This document shows, piece after piece, positions 24,301 to 36,477 of a stretch of DNA of 64,000 bases. This DNA is from Sympetrum striolatum. Lineage: Eukaryota > Arthropoda > Insecta > Odonata > Libellulidae. The stretch covers positions 74,252,113 to 74,316,112 of the forward strand of contig OX388352.1 in assembly GCA_947579665.1 (NCBI GenBank). The letters run 5' to 3'. The translations under genes and the position numbers were made by a program. The notes beneath the pieces were generated by a model. The model was not told where the DNA came from. It worked only from the letters and a program-made list of their open reading frames with translations, and made no database searches. Positions within the stretch are counted from its first letter, which is position 1, and each line of letters starts with the position of its first letter.

Positions 24301-27300
24301 TGAGACATGTCTCTGGATCCCTGATTCTCCACCACCTACAAAAAATATTATTATTTACTTAGATTCAAATACTGCTTCACCTAGATGAATTAAAACATGA
24401 CAAAATCCTCTTCATATGTCAACTGAGATTACAAAAGGATGTCATCTGCAGCAAATTTCAATTTTTTTACTAATCATAAGTAAGAGTAAGCCAGAGAAAC
24501 ATTATTAGTACTTGAAAGAAAATTTGTTAAGTATGCTTAGTTAAGGAATTTGATAGGACATGTCATACGCAAGAAAATAAGACATCTGAGATAAAAGGTG
24601 CTTCCTGAAATGGATGCTGATGATTGGACAAATCTGGTGAGCCACTTCTGCAAAAGCAAGAAGCAACAGATACCAGGAATAGCCAGATATTTGGTTAGGA
24701 TCATCAAACATACGGATTAACAACTTTCAACAATAACAATAATGATTGACTTAATCCTGACATTAAAATGACTTTTCCAGCTGTAAGGAAAAATATTTTT
24801 GTATGGGAAAACGGTTATAGAAGAAATTAGAGTGGATGAATGAGATAACATCTAATATCAGTAAATGTAATGAAAAGAGAGAATCCATCACAAAAAACAG
24901 AGAAATAACCAACAAATATTCGAGGAAGTTAGTAACTACAGAGAGAAAAGCGATATTGTTGACAAATTTTCCCTATCAAGATTAAAGAAGATAAGTTATA
25001 GTGAAATGAATCCAAGAGTTGTGTATATGGAACATGTGAGGATGATGAAAGAATGTGAAATGGGGAAATTGCATGCAGATTAAATTTCTAAGGCCTTTCC
25101 TTAGAAAATATAGAAAATGAACATTTTTTAAACATGCATTTTACCCATCTTGGGGATATTATTGAGAAAAAGATGAACCAGGGGATGAATCTGGCCAGTA
25201 AAATGGAATTGGCCAGGGACACTAATGATTATGAGAGCTCTCAGAAAAAACGATTTTTCCAGAAGGCTGATAGCAATGTTGTACACAATGATGACAGGGA
25301 TGAGCATGTTAGTAATAGACTATGAAAATATAATGGTATATTTCTTAGACAAACTTGTAGAGAACAAGAGCCAACATTTTAAACAGAATTGAAGGAGATA
25401 ATTGTAGTTTTTAGCTCTATCTTTTGGAGAAAGAGATAAAACTCAAATTATAGCAAATCAACCTGAAAAAGAAAATAGCTTTGGAATTTGAAGAGACCAA
25501 AGGTTTCTTCCCCTCTCTGAGAGAGCAATACAGTAGAACTCCAATTATTCGAACTCCAACCATTCGAATCGCTGATTATCTGAATTGCTTCAGGACACCA
25601 TCTCATATAGCAGTTCTAAATTTGCTGACGTGGTAAGCATAACGGTAGAAACCGAATAGACATGCCAAAGTGTTACCATTTTTTAAATTAATTAATACAT
25701 AGCTCTTTTTAAACTATATATGTAGTTTTTTCTCCCATTTTCAATAAACATACAGAAGTTAATTAATTATCCGATTTTTCAATTATCCAAATTTTCAATT
25801 ATCCGAATTTTTGGTTATCTGAATGGGGTCCGGTCCCAAATGATTTGGAGTTCTACTGTAATTAATAGTAGTGTACAATATTCTAAACTTCAACCTTTTT
25901 TTGGATTCAGTGAGGTTCAAGTTATTTAATTTGAGGATAATGTTATGGGTTATAAAGAAACCGTTTTTAACCCTTAGTGGCCACTGGGCGTAGCTCGTTA
26001 CCCCAGGCTCAGAAAATGTGAAATTAGAGGTCTAAAACGTTTGAAATTGATACAAGTAACTGCAATTGTCAGTGGTAGACAAGTGTGACTTGTGATCCCA
26101 TTACATAGGATCCCAAAAAAACACATGGGGGCACTTCGAGCATTCCATTTATTGGAATGGGGTAACTAGTTACCCCAGTGTGGCTGCAACCGTTGCTTCA
26201 GTTAGATCTTTTTTTTAACAACTTGTGGCATCAATCAACAAAATAAAGGTGAGTTTTTTAATATTCTAGTGAAAAAAATTTATTTTGCTTACTGTGCGAG
26301 CGAAAGAAGGATAGAAAAACGCGGGTTGGATGTTCGTCCTGTAGCAGGCCAGCTTGCGAGGAACATCTGTTGTCTCTGAGCATGACGTGTGCTGGTCAAT
26401 AAATTTGTTTTATTCAAATATCATGAAAATAATATTTTTTCACTTTCCTTTAAGTAAATGTGTATTTAGAAATCAATAAAAACCCAAAAAAGCAAATTTT
26501 GTGTTTTTTTCCACTTTTCCCGACAGTAATTTTGCAAAATAAATATACTTTTAGCAAGATCGTCAGATACTGTTATTTTTTATGGTAGTGGTATATCTTG
26601 TGGGTACAACCCTAAAATTTTAGCCCTTAATATTGAAAAATAGCGGAGTAATGAATTTTTTCTGAAAAATGCTGTTTTTTTGGAGTTCTCACATATATGA
26701 CCAGTTCCTAGAGCCCCATCTATAAATTGACCAATGAAAATAATTAGAATTGTTGAAGAACCGTTCAACAAACATGAAGCACCCGGTTAGAAGTTCTAAA
26801 ATAGTCGTATGTTTTGTACAACTAGGTTTTTTCGGCGTCGGGTAACGAGTCACCTCGTGTGGCTGGGCTGAGGTGTGGCTGCTAAGGGTTAATGCAGGAG
26901 ATTAGGTGATCTACCATCTGTTAGAGACTTCACAACCAATTTTGTTGTTTTGTTTTATTTAAATAAATTTAAAATTAAGAATAGTCTGCCTCTAATAATT
27001 TTCAAACCCCACATCCAAAATTCTCTATCATTAAGTTAGAATGGGAAGGAACCTCAACAAAATAGACAGCTACTAAAGAAAAAGACATGAATTAGTCAAT
27101 GTAAATCTATGGCAAACCTCAGTCATAAAGTACATATGTAGTAAGTTTTTAAAAATATTTAGAAATTACAATCAATTCAAAGTCATCTATATGAGCCTCA
27201 TCGGATTCTGGAAACAATGAATGCATACTATACCAGAGAAAGGATTATTAGACATCTAAATAATTAAATAATGTCAGAAGAGTAAATATATCAAATATAC

Positions 27301-30300
27301 ACATACAAGTTTTTCCCAAAGCTGTGTGACTCATGATACCAAGGTCTGCTAGGCTGTATGATGATGGCCAACCTGGTGAATGCGCCTCTACACCCAAGTC
27401 CTTTCGGATGAAAATCTTGTTCCCTGGTGAAGGAGTGAACACTGCTGCTGGGCTTGCATGGTTATTACCACCTGGCGTCATCGAATACTCTCTTTTCTCT
27501 GTGATTGGTTTCCGTTCGTGTTGGACGGCTAGAACATGGGGAGCTTTGAATGTTTCTCGTGTCTGTTTCACATTCAGTATCAGAGCCATAAATACTAATC
27601 ATAGAGCATATCATAATATATAAAGGTCATAGACACTTCCTTTTAACAAGCTATGACTTACCAAAAAGATCTTCTCTTTGACAGAAGATAAATGTAAAAC
27701 CTAACCACCAAAACCATTTTGTTAATGATAATTTAATAAATTTTCACAAATGGAGATGGTTGCATATTCAATAAAATTCGCAACTTCAATAAACTTCCTC
27801 TAATTAATTTTTCATATTTCTTCATACCCCTACATTCCTAAATAAAAAGAAAAGGCTAGAAATTATAGTGGTACATTTTTCAAATGATTAGGAAATCATA
27901 TAGAATCTTGAAGAACATGCTTGCATATCAACTTTCAGACAGATTCATTGAATTTTTTTTACTCATTTGAATGAGAACAAACAAAGGAAGGATGTTAGCC
28001 TATTCCATCTGAATTAGATGTAGGAGAAAAGGGGGTAGCCCTGGTACGTAGCTGGCCCCAGTAGGTAATGTATCAACAGCAGGGTCGGTTTGTGTGTGGT
28101 TTGGTTGGTGCACAAATCTTTACATCAACTAAAAGAAATAACTGCACAACCGTCACCACTTTGCCATTACATATAGCAGAGTTAGAGTTGGTAAAAGTTT
28201 TTGGTGCAACTTTTAATAACTTTTGTTAGTTTGTTCACCAATGTAAGAATTTCAACTGATTAAAATTAGATTGTTTAGTTATTATAATCTAACAATTTAC
28301 TTATGAAGCCTTAGTTTAATGCATCTATCGAATATTTATATGGTTCTAACTAGGTTATAAGCATGAATTTATTCGACCATGCACTTTGGGTAGTCCTGGT
28401 AGGATGCCCTGGGATAATGGTGGTAGCGTAAAGGCACTCCACAACATTGTTTTTAATAGTTACACTAAAACTGCCAATAAAACCTGGAGCAAAAACACAC
28501 ATGGTTTACTGAATTAAGGATCTTAAGTATGCCTTTAAAGTAAAAATAAATTATAAAAGTATTTTTTTTAATCTTCCAGAAATCTCGATCTCTATTTTTT
28601 TGTGGTAAGTTGTATTCTATTCTTAATTCCCCATAGCTATTTACTCTTAAAAGTTCTTAAAATAAATATATTCATATCATAAGTAGCAGTGTAATTTTGC
28701 TATAAGAAATACATAGGGGATCTTCCTAACAGCATTACCCCAGGGTTCGGTGAAAACAAATCTTTGTAAGGGTCTTGTATTATAATTTTTAGAAACTTTT
28801 TAACTTTGTGTAATCGTACACATTTCCTACATTGAGAGAGAGAGAGAGATTTTCCAATGATTCCAACATTCACTCAATGGTAACATAAGTAGTTTTAGAG
28901 CTAGATTATAAATCTTTCGTTTCTTACTATCGGTTAAATTATGCTAATATACAATTTTAGGCATGAAATTATTCTTTTTCTCATAAAAACATTAGGCCCC
29001 ATACCTTCTCCAAAATCTTAACATTTCTACGGAGCTGTGACAACTGAAAGTAAAAAGTTTGATTTCTTACAAGACATTGAACTTGTTCAACTCCATTGTT
29101 TAATGTTAATTTTCAGAATAAAATGTCCTAAAAAAATATTCGATGATACTATCCTAGAATACAAAAAATGGAAGTATTTGAGAGGAATAATTAGCTGAAA
29201 TAGATGAAAAAAGCAGAATGATTTAGTATTTTTTGTATACTATGTTTAGAAGACAAGGGAATAAGTTTTCACAAGTAATTACCTGATATGAGAAATAAGT
29301 TTTAAAAATGAATAATCGGGATTCCCAGACCCCTCCCTGTTTAGCACTAGTCCCTGCTCCATCTGCAGCCAGAGCAAACTCGCTCTCACGCTGACACTCG
29401 CTGGCCGACGAGCCTTCGACCACTTGTGGAGCGTCTTACAGGCTCCCTTGGAAACCACGGCACAATTATACTGGCGATGTTTGGATGGAGAGAGTGGAAG
29501 CGTCGCTTTTTAGTAATTGTGAGCGGGCGGAATGCAGCAAACGCACTTTTTTGGGAGGACACGAACAAATGACGTACCGAGTGATCGAATAAGAACGCTG
29601 GAATTAGCTACTTATTTGTTCGGAGTTCCTGCTACTATACTCTGAAAGAAGTTGCTACTACAGTAAGCATTATGTAGAAATTCATTTCAGCACCTCCAAA
29701 ATTTTCATTGAAAAAGAAATTACAGATAACTCCTACAATCCTCGACCCCAACCAAGTGTGATTATTTTTGTTTTTAAAGTTGCTGTCCGATAAAAACTGA
29801 CAAATGATAGATGCTATGTCAGGAATGTTTCTGGAAAGCAGAAAATTCCACAGTTTTATTTAAGACGGATAAGAAGGTATGAGTAAATACTGACATTTTG
29901 CTAATTTTAAAACACCTCTGGTCTTGGTATCCCAAGTAAAATTTTTACAAAATAAAAATCTTTAACTTAAGTCAGTACATAGAACAACGGCTCACATGCC
30001 ACGATTCGACCTCCATAGAAAGGAAGAATGGATACCTGGCAATAATGGAGTTTTCAAGCCTATTTTTATTTTCAATGAATGAATATGAATGGTTAGAGGA
30101 TAAAATATCATCCGTAAATTGCTTAAACAACCAGATTCATTCTAACACTTGAGTGAGTTTTAAAATAGTAAGTAAACCTACTAACTTCTCTGATATGAGA
30201 CCAACTCATGCCAATAACATGAAATTGCCAGTAATAGATTTAAAATATTCCAAGGGTGGAACTGAGATAACAAAAGAAATGCTATCTGCAAGGAAGATAA

Positions 30301-31840
30301 ATGGCTATTCTATATAGTTACCATATGACCTATCAATAACAAAATCATGAATCAGTCGACATAATACAATAATAAAACTATTAGCACAAACCAAGCAATG
30401 AACTTTTGAGATCCTTACAATCACTTCGCATGCCCATGGACAGGCACTTCTTTAAGCGGCAGTACTGACAACGGTTCCGATGGTGCTTAGTCACTTCACA
30501 GTTTTTACTACCACGGCACTGATATCCTAATTTTTTCCTGATGGACCTTTTGAAGAATCCTTTGCACCCCTCACAGCTTATAGCCCCATAATGCCTCCCT
30601 GAAAATTATGCAAATAATATTATAGTCGATTGAAAGGAACAACTATTAATGATTTTATTCTCCCTTACACTTTATCATCAAATAATAAATACATTATTAA
30701 ACACATGATTTACACTAAAAATTAATAGAAAGGAGAACTGCCATTATATGATTATCTTCAAGATTTACTATTGAGAGTTATAATTAGAGTAGAGAGATGT
30801 ATAAGGTTTAATTAAAAATATGGTGAATACATTTTTTCTCAAACTTTTGACTGACTAACAGAAGAAAATTCAGGTGGCAGTTTGTACAGAATGGAAGGAT
30901 ATTCTTGTTGCAGATTCAGTCCGTCCAAAATTATAACTGGAGTTGGTTGGGTGTACGTCTGTGAGTTTAAGACAGAAATTTAGATTTTTCAATGGTAAAT
31001 GAGTTGCTCTCCTTTCCTTAAGAAGACTCTGTCAATCAAACTCAAAAGTCAGGGTTTTGCTCATTGTTTTACAGATAGGAAGAATGTGATCAGAGTTCAT
31101 TCCAAGGAGATTAACTGTAAACTGAGAATATAACTTGGGCGTACAGCGACATTTGCTAGATGATGCACAGAGAAAGGCACCAGAAAAATTGACTAATGGA
31201 TTCCTCCTCCATCATGACAACACCCCATCCGTCTTTCTTCTGATTTTTGAGTTTTTGGCTGTAAATAAGATTAACGTCTGTCTACGTCTGCCTTACTCTC
31301 TTGATTTGGTACCATGCAACTTCTGGCTCCTCCCAAAAATAAAATTCAATACAAACCATGCTACAAAAACAAGCTTTTTGGTACTATTGCAGCTGAAGGA
31401 CCTTCCATATGGAAATTCTTACAATAGTGGTATCAATATCAGAATAAGTTTACCCCTAGCAAAGGAAAGTACTTTGAAGGAATTTAATTCAAAACTTGTG
31501 TGAGCTTATGAATTTGTTCGTAACAAAATTATTCACCATATTTTAATCAGACATTGTATCGAAAAGTCAAAAGTGAAAGTAATTGAAAATTGGTCAAAAT
31601 TTTACCTGATGCTCTATCCCCACAAACTACACACAGCTCCACAGCCAAGCAGATGGACCTTACTTTGTCTGGAACATTAAGGCAGGTCCCCACATCTACC
31701 TCAGAGATGGGAAGGGAGCTTGGGATGGAGCCATGTGGTTTTTGTTGGGGACTTTCATCGCCACTCTCCATCTTGAGGGGATGTGGTAGCTCACTACCAA
31801 CCCTAGTTTCCAAATCCATAAATTCGTCCATTCTCTCCAT
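18035..31840 (-). CDS. Hr78: Orphan nuclear receptor, NR2C group (TR2/TR4, Hr78 orthologue)
   Basis: Ligand-type transcription factor that binds DNA half-sites in the nucleus. Eight coding exons (minus strand, 5' to 3') are 31840-31606, 30598-30419, 27528-27307, 24335-24157, 23271-23045, 18826-18658, 18526-18418 and 18315-18035. All junctions are GT-AG and in phase, giving 533 residues against about 600 in vertebrate TR2/TR4. The DNA-binding domain (residues about 70-135) has both C4 fingers, starting [10 protein letters not shown] with P-box [11 protein letters not shown]. The ligand-binding domain (about 240-525) contains [40 protein letters not shown] and the AF-2-type [16 protein letters not shown], all close to TR4. 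The first ATG in frame (31840) lies 34 nt after a 5' acceptor (exon starts 31874), so at least one untranslated exon lies upstream. The stop is uncertain because a consensus donor overlaps the last codons. Confidence 0.95.
18418..18526 (-). CDS. Hr78: Hr78 exon: ligand-binding domain
   Basis: The exon encodes [16 protein letters not shown] then [13 protein letters not shown], matching the TR4 KLQEF and [15 protein letters not shown] region. The donor GTAAGG after 18418 is phase 1 and splits the Asp codon of the next exon. Confidence 0.95.
18658..18826 (-). CDS. Hr78: Hr78 exon: ligand-binding domain core
   Basis: The exon encodes [20 protein letters not shown] then [14 protein letters not shown], collinear with TR4 helices 4-6. 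Acceptor CATTTCAG, donor GTATGT, phase 2 in and phase 0 out. Confidence 0.95.
19270..20190 (-). mobile_element. pogo-type transposase relic in Hr78 intron
   Basis: The minus strand at 20070-19825 keeps an open frame with [20 protein letters not shown] then [15 protein letters not shown] and [10 protein letters not shown]. This follows the DDE domain of pogo/Tigger transposases (N-Q-D-E-T-P...A-D-G-x-K-L-x-P...F-K-x-K...P). The expected first catalytic Asp-Glu region is altered and frames are broken downstream. Around 19500-19280 the minus strand carries [15 protein letters not shown], typical of the C-terminal end. It is inactive. Confidence 0.7.
21040..21227. repeat. Foldback MITE forming a long near-perfect hairpin
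   Basis: Two arms of about 85-90 bp run from 21040 and from about 21138, around a loop of a few bases (AGCAA at about 21122). Outer arms match as TCTCCAATAGCCGTTCT and its complement; inner arms match as ACAAGACAGGACACCGCAC and its complement. It lies within the intron between the Hr78 exons at 23045 and 18826, so any pre-mRNA would contain the hairpin. A diverged relative lies near 34.3 kb. Confidence 0.85.
23045..23271 (-). CDS. Hr78: Hr78 exon: ligand-binding domain, helix 3 signature
   Basis: The acceptor TTATTGTAG precedes 23271. The exon encodes [20 protein letters not shown] then PAFQLLR, the nuclear receptor helix 3-4 signature of the NR2 group. It ends phase 2 at donor GTAATT. Confidence 0.95.
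24157..24335 (-). CDS. Hr78: Hr78 exon: start of ligand-binding domain
   Basis: The acceptor TTTTTTGTAG precedes 24335. The exon encodes a serine/glutamate-rich stretch, then [16 protein letters not shown], the start of the ligand-binding region. It ends phase 0 at donor GTAAGT. Confidence 0.88.
25531..25858. mobile_element. pogo/Tigger-like MITE with TA duplications
   Basis: Terminal inverted repeats CAGTAGAACTCCAA at 25531 and TTGGAGTTCTACTG ending 25858, each flanked by TA (25529-25530 and 25859-25860). Sub-terminal repeats of ATTATCCGAATTTT type are present. There is no reading frame. It sits in the Hr78 intron between exons 27307 and 24335. Confidence 0.85.
25971..26888. mobile_element. 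Non-autonomous piggyBac-type element with TTAA duplications
   Basis: TTAA at 25967-25970 and 26889-26892 flank a 918-bp element. Its ends are CCCTTAGTGGCCAC and GTGGCTGCTAAGGG in inverted orientation. A second inverted block (GTAACGAGTCACC against the GCTCGTTACCCC-like segment) lies just inside. TTAA duplication with CCC...GGG termini is the hallmark of piggyBac. No transposase was recognised inside, so it would need a source in trans. It is intronic to Hr78. Confidence 0.85.
27307..27528 (-). CDS. Hr78: Hr78 hinge exon
   Basis: The acceptor TTCTAG before 27528 gives [16 protein letters not shown], matching the SVQSERKP that follows the DBD in TR4. The rest is serine/proline/glycine-rich hinge. 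The donor GTATGT after 27307 leaves phase 1. Upstream open frame to 27589 is intronic. Confidence 0.88.
29283..29600 (-). other. CpG-rich patch with a donor site inside an Hr78 intron; possible alternative first exon
   Basis: Between two Hr78 exons (30419 and 27528), about 300 bp are distinctly richer in GC and CpG than the surrounding intron. Two overlapping minus-strand frames (29568-29386 and 29423-29223) lack recognisable domains, and the second has no ATG. A good donor (CAG then GTAATT) lies at 29283. A promoter plus untranslated exon that would skip the DNA-binding-domain exons is possible but unproven; a GC-rich repeat is the alternative. Confidence 0.3.
30419..30598 (-). CDS. Hr78: Hr78 exon: main part of the DNA-binding domain
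   Basis: The exon begins at acceptor TTTTCAG and encodes [18 protein letters not shown] through [19 protein letters not shown]. It includes the P-box and the second C4 finger. It ends phase 1 at donor GTAAGG. This is the most diagnostic segment of the gene. Confidence 0.97.
30840..31530 (+). mobile_element. mariner-family transposon relic in Hr78 intron
   Basis: The plus-strand frame 31135-31503 carries [10 protein letters not shown] then SLLIFEF-like residues and [20 protein letters not shown]. This is the mariner transposase block around the second and third catalytic residues (H-x-D-N-A...P-Y-S-P-D-L-A-P-x-D-F-W-L-F). The D34D-type Asp of the last block is replaced (CNFW rather than CDFW), and upstream frames are broken. 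It lies between the two exons of the DNA-binding domain. Confidence 0.85.
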
Positions 31841-31874
31841 CAAGTGTGAAGCATGATCCTCTCACACTTCCTCT
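31606..31874 (-). CDS. Hr78: Hr78 exon with start codon and first zinc-finger half
   Basis: The acceptor TGTTTCAG precedes 31874. A short upstream frame (ATG CTT CAC ACT TGA) lies in the 34-nt leader, just before the chosen ATG at 31840. The exon encodes an acidic, proline-rich A/B region and ends within [10 protein letters not shown], phase 1, at donor GTAAAA. Confidence 0.9.
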
Positions 31875-32479
31875 CTGAAACAGAGAAAATCAACACAAAT
31901 TTAAACATTTTCCAAGATTCATTTCAATATCATCCTATATGAAAACTGAGTATACTTATTGTAATTGGGATATGGATTATGGCACATATGCAATAATATG
32001 GACACAAAAGGAAACCTAAGTGATTCCACTAAGTCTACTTTTTTAAGGTCTTTAATCAGAATAATTTTTTTGGGGTGATTTCCTTCAAGGGTTAGTAAAG
32101 GGTGAATGAACAAAAAATACAGAAACCCTGGATTACTGGAGAAGGACTTATTTGAAAAATGTAAAGGTATTAGGTTTAGTACTATAAGCTATGAAAATAA
32201 TATCTAGATAAACTCATTAGGTTTGGAGGAAACAATGAATTTTGAAATTAAATGATTATAAATTGAAGCACATCAATTTTTTATTCTCTATAGCTAACTG
32301 TGATATGGCATCAGATTGTTTGCTTCTCCTGTGCATGTGACAGAGTACATAATTTCCGTTTTTTGAATAAATAGCTAAATTGGTTCAAAAAAGATTATTT
32401 AAAAGATGTGTTATTTTTTATCAGAAAGATATCATAACAGAATCTAACTGTAAAAACAGTAAAATACATCCCAACAAAC

Positions 32480-33760
32480 ATCCAGTTAAAATAATTCATT
32501 AAATAGACTCATTTCACTTATGCCCTTTTCGACGCATTATACCGAATTCCGAAAAACAATTTCTTGAAATGTTACGGCATTCTAAGTGAAAACGCGAGAA
32601 TTCTAAAAATATTAATGAAATCTCGCCAATTTTATGAATTTTTATTTAGGAGCTGATATTTCTCTCAAGAAAAGCGTTTTGTAGACGGAGAAATCCGCCA
32701 TCTATTGGCACGGTAGCGTTAGGACTTAAAACAGCCGGTTGAATTTCCAAAATTGGGAAGAAACGCCTTCATTCTCCTTTTGAATTTACCGGCTGGAATT
32801 CGACTCTCGCGGAACGATAACTTGTATAGCGCTCAAAGTAGATAGATAACCGCCACTGCGTTCACAATATGAAAGCTTAAGGACAATGGAGACAAATAGA
32901 AAAACAAACGGAGACTGGCCGGAAAATATACTTTTGTAAACTAAAACTGCTGAGTACGAATGATTTACAAGTGATTCTTCAATAGGCAGGAGTAATTATA
33001 TGAGGCTATGTTCTCTCAAAAGCGGGAATTGTACTGTTGGAACCTAAGACCAAAATTAAGATTAAATTTCGTTTTCTAAAAGAGGTATGTATTTTCTGGT
33101 AATATCTCTAAGAGATGAAATTTTCTCAAAACCATGCTTCTTCACTCAGCCAGATTCCCATGTGCCCAGTCACGTCAAGTATCACAAAAACGTGGAAATG
33201 AGTCGACGTTGCGAATATTGACCGAAATTATTGGTACGTATTCGAGTACCAAGAACAAAGTAGACTACATATGCACTTATTTCATTCGCCTGAGAACAGA
33301 TAAGCTTTTGAGTTTATACCAATGAAAACATCTATCAAACTGAAACCGCCAGAGCGATCCAATTTTATCGCCAGAAGGTGAGAAATACTTACAAGTGAGA
33401 ATAGGGTCCATAACTGGCCGTCACAAAGAGATACACGGTTACAAAACTACGCTCTTGATTCACATTTGGTGTTCACGGAGCTGTCAGAGTTGTAGGTCTT
33501 AGAAGACTTGAGTGAAGGTAATAAAACAAACACAGAGGTCTCCCTGATAACAAGCGATACGGAGAAATGAGGTGAGCTGGGGCAACGGCTGTAGGGTAAA
33601 AGTATTATCTAAAGCCAAAACACGACCAGCATTAGACGAACTATAGCCAAGGGAAGAATAAACGAACGTCATACTTTAGTTGATCTACTTTGTAACGAGC
33701 GGAGATAGTTATAACCGAAATCTTACCTCGATTAAAATAAAACTGGGGTCAACGACATGT
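32480..33760 (-). promoter_or_regulatory. Putative Hr78 promoter and untranslated first exon region
   Basis: CpG density rises sharply just upstream of the first coding exon. The coding exon begins at an internal acceptor (31874), so an upstream non-coding exon must exist. Two minus-strand donors fit: CTT followed by GTAAGTATTT at 33391 and GAG followed by GTAAGATTTC at about 33725. No TATA box or initiator was convincing. Position and CpG content suggest the assignment; the exact start is unknown. Confidence 0.3.
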
Positions 33761-36470
33761 AAACATGAAATGCTCAACGGTTAATATTTTCTGAGGATTT
33801 TATGAGTCAATAATCAAAACTTCGATGTATTAAATTGATAACTTAAGAAATACGTCTCCTTATTAGATACATCTATACTTATAACTTTGGAAATTCTCGA
33901 GATAGCTTATCACTTCTCCCACGCCTTGTCCTGTTAACGAGATAAGCTGAAAAAGTTTTGACAGACCGAAGTCCCAGTAAAACAATCTTAGAGCGACAAC
34001 AAATTCAGCAATGAATATCCTCTGAATCAAACGCTCATTTTCCTCAGAGTGATTCTAACAATGAGTTCCTTTCCGTAGCTTAACCACAGGAAAAATTGCG
34101 TAAGTTAACAAAAATCAATAAAAGAACCTCAACATAAATTAAAAGTTAAACGTAAAACTACCCGAATTGCTAAGGTGAGTGAATAAAAAAATATCCTAAG
34201 TAATACCAAAATATTTCGATTTTGGATATTATTTATTTTGATAAAAATACTTTCATAGAATACAGACTATAAAGAAAGAAAATTTTGAACGCGATTGTTA
34301 AAGAATCAGAGGTTTCAAATATACAATAGCCGTCTTTGTCGGCGATCCTCGTCTTATTCGCCGGTATTTGGAAAAAAACTGGAACGGACGCCGAACTTTT
34401 TAAGAACCCCCAATACGTATTTCAAAAGAGATACTTTCATCTTCAGGAGTGATTAGATGACAGCTACTGGAGATTTTAAACCTCAAAAACAGACTTTGGC
34501 AAAACGACTGGAATGGATATCGCTAACATATTAGATAGAAGGATAACACGAATATTCAACGATTTAATTCACTGTTTCACCATCTAAATGAGTCCACAGG
34601 CAAACGTTAAAAACATCAAAAGTGATATCGAACTATTGTGGTAAGTGTAGGTCTCGTTGCCAGCCCAATCAGACATTTTTCGAGTCTGTATCTCAGTCCC
34701 TTTTTTCCAAGGTGCACACCTATTCAATGCACCTTTCATAATTTCCCTTTCACACAAAATTAATAAAATTGTTTAAAATTAACGATAAAGTTGATCGATT
34801 CCGGTAAAGACCCGTTTTATAGGTAAAATATTTACTAAAGCATTATCTGAACAATAGCAATTGGTTGACTAGACTTAGGGAAAATTTTGGATGGTTAATT
34901 GTCTAAGAAAAAAAATTGCATCACATGAAATTGTATTTACAATTTGTAATATGATAAGGTATTCAAAAATGACATCATAATGCTAATTCCTTATTCCCAT
35001 AACATAGTAAAATGTTTCTTCCCAATCGAGGCAACAAAATTGTCATTGCCTAAGGATCAATAACATCTGGATGGACCTAAAGATAACTCAGGCAGACAAA
35101 TTTTAACTTTTGTCGATGCACGAAGTGTAATAGCTTCACTAATTTTGTGTTGCTGATTCCAGAAATCAGCTCAGAAAAGTCCCACCACACAAGGTTTTTT
35201 GTTATTGTTCTAAGAATATAAATTAAATCCAACTATACTGAATTAATGATCCGATAAAAATTAAGTAATACCAACCAAATATTAAAAATAATGGAGAAAT
35301 TACTTTGTTTTTTAAATATTTAGGAAAAATTCTTGAAAATTTTTCGATAATTGGTGGGCAATTTTCACAAAAACAGCTGCATTATTCGCAGAAAATATAA
35401 TAACTAACAAGCAATTCCATCAATGTAACCAAAATCTAGTCAGCATGTGTAATCAATTGAAATGGAACGGATTCATTCTCTGCCCATTTACAGAAATATA
35501 CGAAAGAGATTAAGGATTTAAAAGGTAAAAATTAAAATAGCTTATTATAAGGTTAAAGAATGACCTAGACAAAAAGGAGGAGTCCTAGGTAACTCATGCC
35601 TTATTTTTGACAAAATTTTGGTTAATTTTTAACTTTTTCATTGTCCACTCTTAACAATGGAGATTCTCGGCATAATTATTTTAAACAATTAACGTCCATA
35701 ATTTCATATCAACATTTTTTATGACTACTCAATTATAACCACAATAATCAGACTTCTTTATGCTTAATATTATGCCTACTAAAAATCAGAATATTATATC
35801 ATATGATATCAGCATTATTTTCTAGTGATACCATCCAAGAAGAAAGTTTTCTTATTTTAACTATCAGCTATTTTTCCAGAGATCCTGTACAATCAGACAT
35901 AATTTTTACTGTCCGATCATATAAAAAAAGAAAAAGAAGCAAATATAAGTATGCAACTTCAAGGATAATTTTTCTACTAAATAATGGTTTGAAAATTTTA
36001 TTTTCTCCTATTTAATGTAAATACATAGTATTTTTGATAGAATTTTGTCTTAAGGGTAGAAATATTTAAAAATTAAAGCTAAAGCTTGGATGAATTTGTT
36101 AAGACATTTAAAATGACAATTCCGAAAAAGCAGACACAAGAAGTGTGTGGAGCACAGAACTATATGTATCACAGCACATGCAACTAAAATATGACTTGGA
36201 ATATGGGTTTTCAATGAAAGACTTCCAATGATTGCTAAGATGTTTAGAAAGAGAAATGGAAAAATATTAAATAAAAATAAATACGCCAGATGATGATAAA
36301 ATAAAGCTGAGCGTAAAAATTTTACCTTGCTAAAATTTATAAAAATCACTCCTACTTGAATTTTGTTACGCATCCATATTTGATTTGAATTAAATTACAA
36401 TACTTCTGAAAAACGTTTTAATTCTATGATAAAACATGCTCTATATCATTAAATCTATAATGGAAATCCA
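33761..36470. other. Intergenic, CpG-richer DNA
   Basis: Apart from the MITE relative at 34.3 kb, no gene or known repeat was recognised. Open frames at 35803-36015 (plus) and 36050-36373 (minus) look like chance. Confidence 0.4.
34312..34490. repeat. Diverged relative of the foldback MITE at 21.0 kb
   Basis: It begins near GGTTTCAAATATACAATAGC and ends GGAGATTTTAAACCTC. It shares the ends and internal pieces (AATAGCCGTCTTTG, GGACGCCGAAC) with the hairpin at 21040-21227, but its arms are much more decayed. Confidence 0.6.
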
Positions 36471-36477
36471 CATAGAC

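Noticed and set aside
24131..24388. 85-codon plus-strand frame
   Set aside because: It is the antisense shadow of the Hr78 exon at 24335-24157. Likewise 27333-27623 and 31590-31856 (plus) are shadows of Hr78 exons.
24540..25330. Possible transposon relic (plus strand LIGHVIRKK and [11 protein letters not shown] pieces)
   Set aside because: The matches are too short and scattered to name a family; it may be a LINE or DDE element remnant.
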